A stretch of 61,533 nt of DNA from Henriciella sp. (GTDB taxonomy: Bacteria; Pseudomonadota; Alphaproteobacteria; Caulobacterales; Hyphomonadaceae). A model generated the notes under the pieces. That model was not told the origin of the DNA, made no database searches, and worked only from the letters and a program-made list of their open reading frames with translations. The position numbers were made by a program, and so were the translations under genes. Below, piece by piece: positions 60,293-61,533 of this stretch. Position 1 is the stretch's first letter. Every line of letters starts with the position of its first letter. The stretch lies in the NCBI RefSeq assembly GCF_029936995.1, contig NZ_JAPYRE010000009.1, forward strand, positions 1 through 61,533, written 5' to 3'.

Positions 60293-61533
60293 ATGAGCAA
60301 GACCTGGGACAAGTCACGCCTGCCGTCGCGCCACGTCACAGAAGGCCCGGAGCGCTCCCCGCACCGGAGCTATTATTACGCAATGGGGCTGTCGACCAAG
60401 GACATTCAGAAGCCGTTTGTGGGCGTTGCTTCCTGCTGGAATCAGGCCGCTCCGTGTAATACAGCGCTGATGCGCCAGGCGCAGGCGGTATCCGAAGGCG
60501 TCAAGGAAGCCGATGGCACACCACGCGAGTTCTGCACCATCACCGTCACGGACGGCATCGCCATGGGCCATGAGGGCATGCGTTCATCGCTGGTTTCGCG
60601 CGAAACGATTGCCGACTCTGTCGAACTCACCATCCGTGGGCACAGCTATGACGCGCTGGTAGGCGTTGCCGGTTGTGACAAGTCGCTGCCAGGCATGATG
60701 ATGTCGATGCTGCGCCTCAATGTGCCATCTGTCTTTCTCTATGGTGGGTCGATCCTGCCGGGCCGTTTTGAGGGGCGCGACGTCACCGTTGTCGATATCT
60801 TCGAGGCCGTTGGCGCGCATGCTGCAGGCAGCAATGACATGACAGACGAAAAGCTCCATGCGCTTGAAAAGCTGGCCTGTCCGGGCGAGGGCGCATGCGG
60901 CGGGCAGTTTACAGCCAATACGATGGCCTGCGTTTCAGAAGCCATTGGCCTGGCCCTGCCGCTCTCATCGGCCCTGCCAGCGCCTTACAGGGATCGCGAC
61001 GAATATGCTGTCGAATCCGGGCGTGCTGTGATGCGCCTGATAGAACAGAACCTGCGTCCGCGCGATATCTGTACCCGTGAGGCGTTTGAGAACGCAGCTG
61101 TCGTGGTTGCCGCAACAGGCGGCTCGACGAATGCTGCCCTTCACTTGCCGGCCATGGCGCATGAGTGCGGGGTCAAGTTTGAGCTGAAAGACGTGGCCGA
61201 AATATTCCAGAAGACACCTTACATTGCTTCGCTCAAACCCGGCGGCGAGTATGTCGCAAAGGATTTCGGTGAGGCCGGTGGCGTGCCCATGCTCATGAAA
61301 ACCCTTTACGAAGAAGGCTTTATCCACGGCGACTGCATGACGGTTACGGGTAAGACGTGGGCCGAGCAGCTTGAAGATGTCACCTGGGACCCGTCCCAGA
61401 AAGTCATGAAACCGGCCAGCGATCCGATTACGAAAACCGGCGGTGTTGTCGGTCTCTGGGGCTCGCTCGCGCCGGATGGGGCAATTGTGAAAGTTGCCGG
61501 CCTGTCGAACCTTCAGTTCCGTGGGCCTGCCCG
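60293..61533 (+). CDS. ilvD: Dihydroxy-acid dehydratase, C-terminus cut by window edge
   Basis: 413 codons visible from ATG at 60293 (GGAAGAAG ahead). N-terminal YYYAMGLSTKDIQKPFVGVA, the Fe-S Cys motifs AGCDKSLPGMM (Cys128) and CPGEGACGGQFTANTM, and ATGGSTNAALHLPAMAHE. It makes branched-chain 2-ketoacids for Val, Leu and Ile. It is one of the longer IlvD type proteins. The C-terminal part lies beyond the window. Confidence 0.97.
   Translation, partial: MSKTWDKSRLPSRHVTEGPERSPHRSYYYAMGLSTKDIQKPFVGVASCWNQAAPCNTALMRQAQAVSEGVKEADGTPREFCTITVTDGIAMGHEGMRSSLVSRETIADSVELTIRGHSYDALVGVAGCDKSLPGMMMSMLRLNVPSVFLYGGSILPGRFEGRDVTVVDIFEAVGAHAAGSNDMTDEKLHALEKLACPGEGACGGQFTANTMACVSEAIGLALPLSSALPAPYRDRDEYAVESGRAVMRLIEQNLRPRDICTREAFENAAVVVAATGGSTNAALHLPAMAHECGVKFELKDVAEIFQKTPYIASLKPGGEYVAKDFGEAGGVPMLMKTLYEEGFIHGDCMTVTGKTWAEQLEDVTWDPSQKVMKPASDPITKTGGVVGLWGSLAPDGAIVKVAGLSNLQFRGPA

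Overview
The window is a 61.5 kb stretch of high-GC chromosome from an alphaproteobacterium, most likely Caulobacterales/Hyphomonadaceae-like. The pointers are a PopZ-type polar organiser between a TolC-family gene and valS, an usg gene, a PleC/DivJ-type PAS sensor kinase, a CIRCE-controlled groESL operon, an mla-type lipid transport operon, a large TonB-dependent receptor, and several beta-oxidation and lipophilic-compound genes. No rRNA, CRISPR array, insertion sequence or prophage is visible. Species assignment is inference.

Layout. 1-3.4 kb: an edge-truncated thiolase-like gene and the scoAB CoA-transferase pair on the minus strand, separated by a decayed topoisomerase IB tail and a lower-GC glycosyltransferase-51-like gene. 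3.5-5.7 kb: groES-groEL with terminator, promoter and CIRCE operator. 5.9-13.4 kb: usg, two hotdog thioesterases, csaA, an SDR, small membrane proteins, a Baeyer-Villiger-type monooxygenase and a three-gene plus-strand cluster ending in a phosphotransferase. 13.4-17.9 kb: dipeptide epimerase, divergent from a four-gene MlaE/F/D plus lipoprotein operon. 17.9-31.1 kb: sensor kinase, pepN, a paired acyl-CoA dehydrogenase locus, a Tic22-like periplasmic protein with an epoxide hydrolase, an exported M20 peptidase and metG. 31.4-33.4 kb: tRNA-Thr, a periplasmic ClpP-like protein and a beta-propeller lipoprotein.

33.8-51.1 kb is the central feature: a complete 12-gene type II secretion operon (gspC to gspN) headed by a 955-residue duplicated lipoprotein and a TonB-dependent receptor, and closed by a small Cys-containing lipoprotein. 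The pair upstream is on the same strand and separated from the gsp genes by RNA hairpins, suggesting a surface lipoprotein made, exported and perhaps anchored or fed by one gene set. The prepilin peptidase (GspO) and a classical pilotin (GspS) are not in the window.

51.1-61.5 kb: tRNA-Asn and tRNA-Cys flanking a possible small RNA, a Pcm-like methyltransferase, a TolC-family protein, PopZ, ValS, an exported Ntn-hydrolase asparaginase, an aldo/keto reductase, a GNAT acetyltransferase and the 5' part of ilvD.

Genes are tightly packed. ATGA/TGATG overlaps are common, and several convergent pairs end on the same CTAG tetranucleotide. Function calls rest on motif recognition by eye; no database search was possible.
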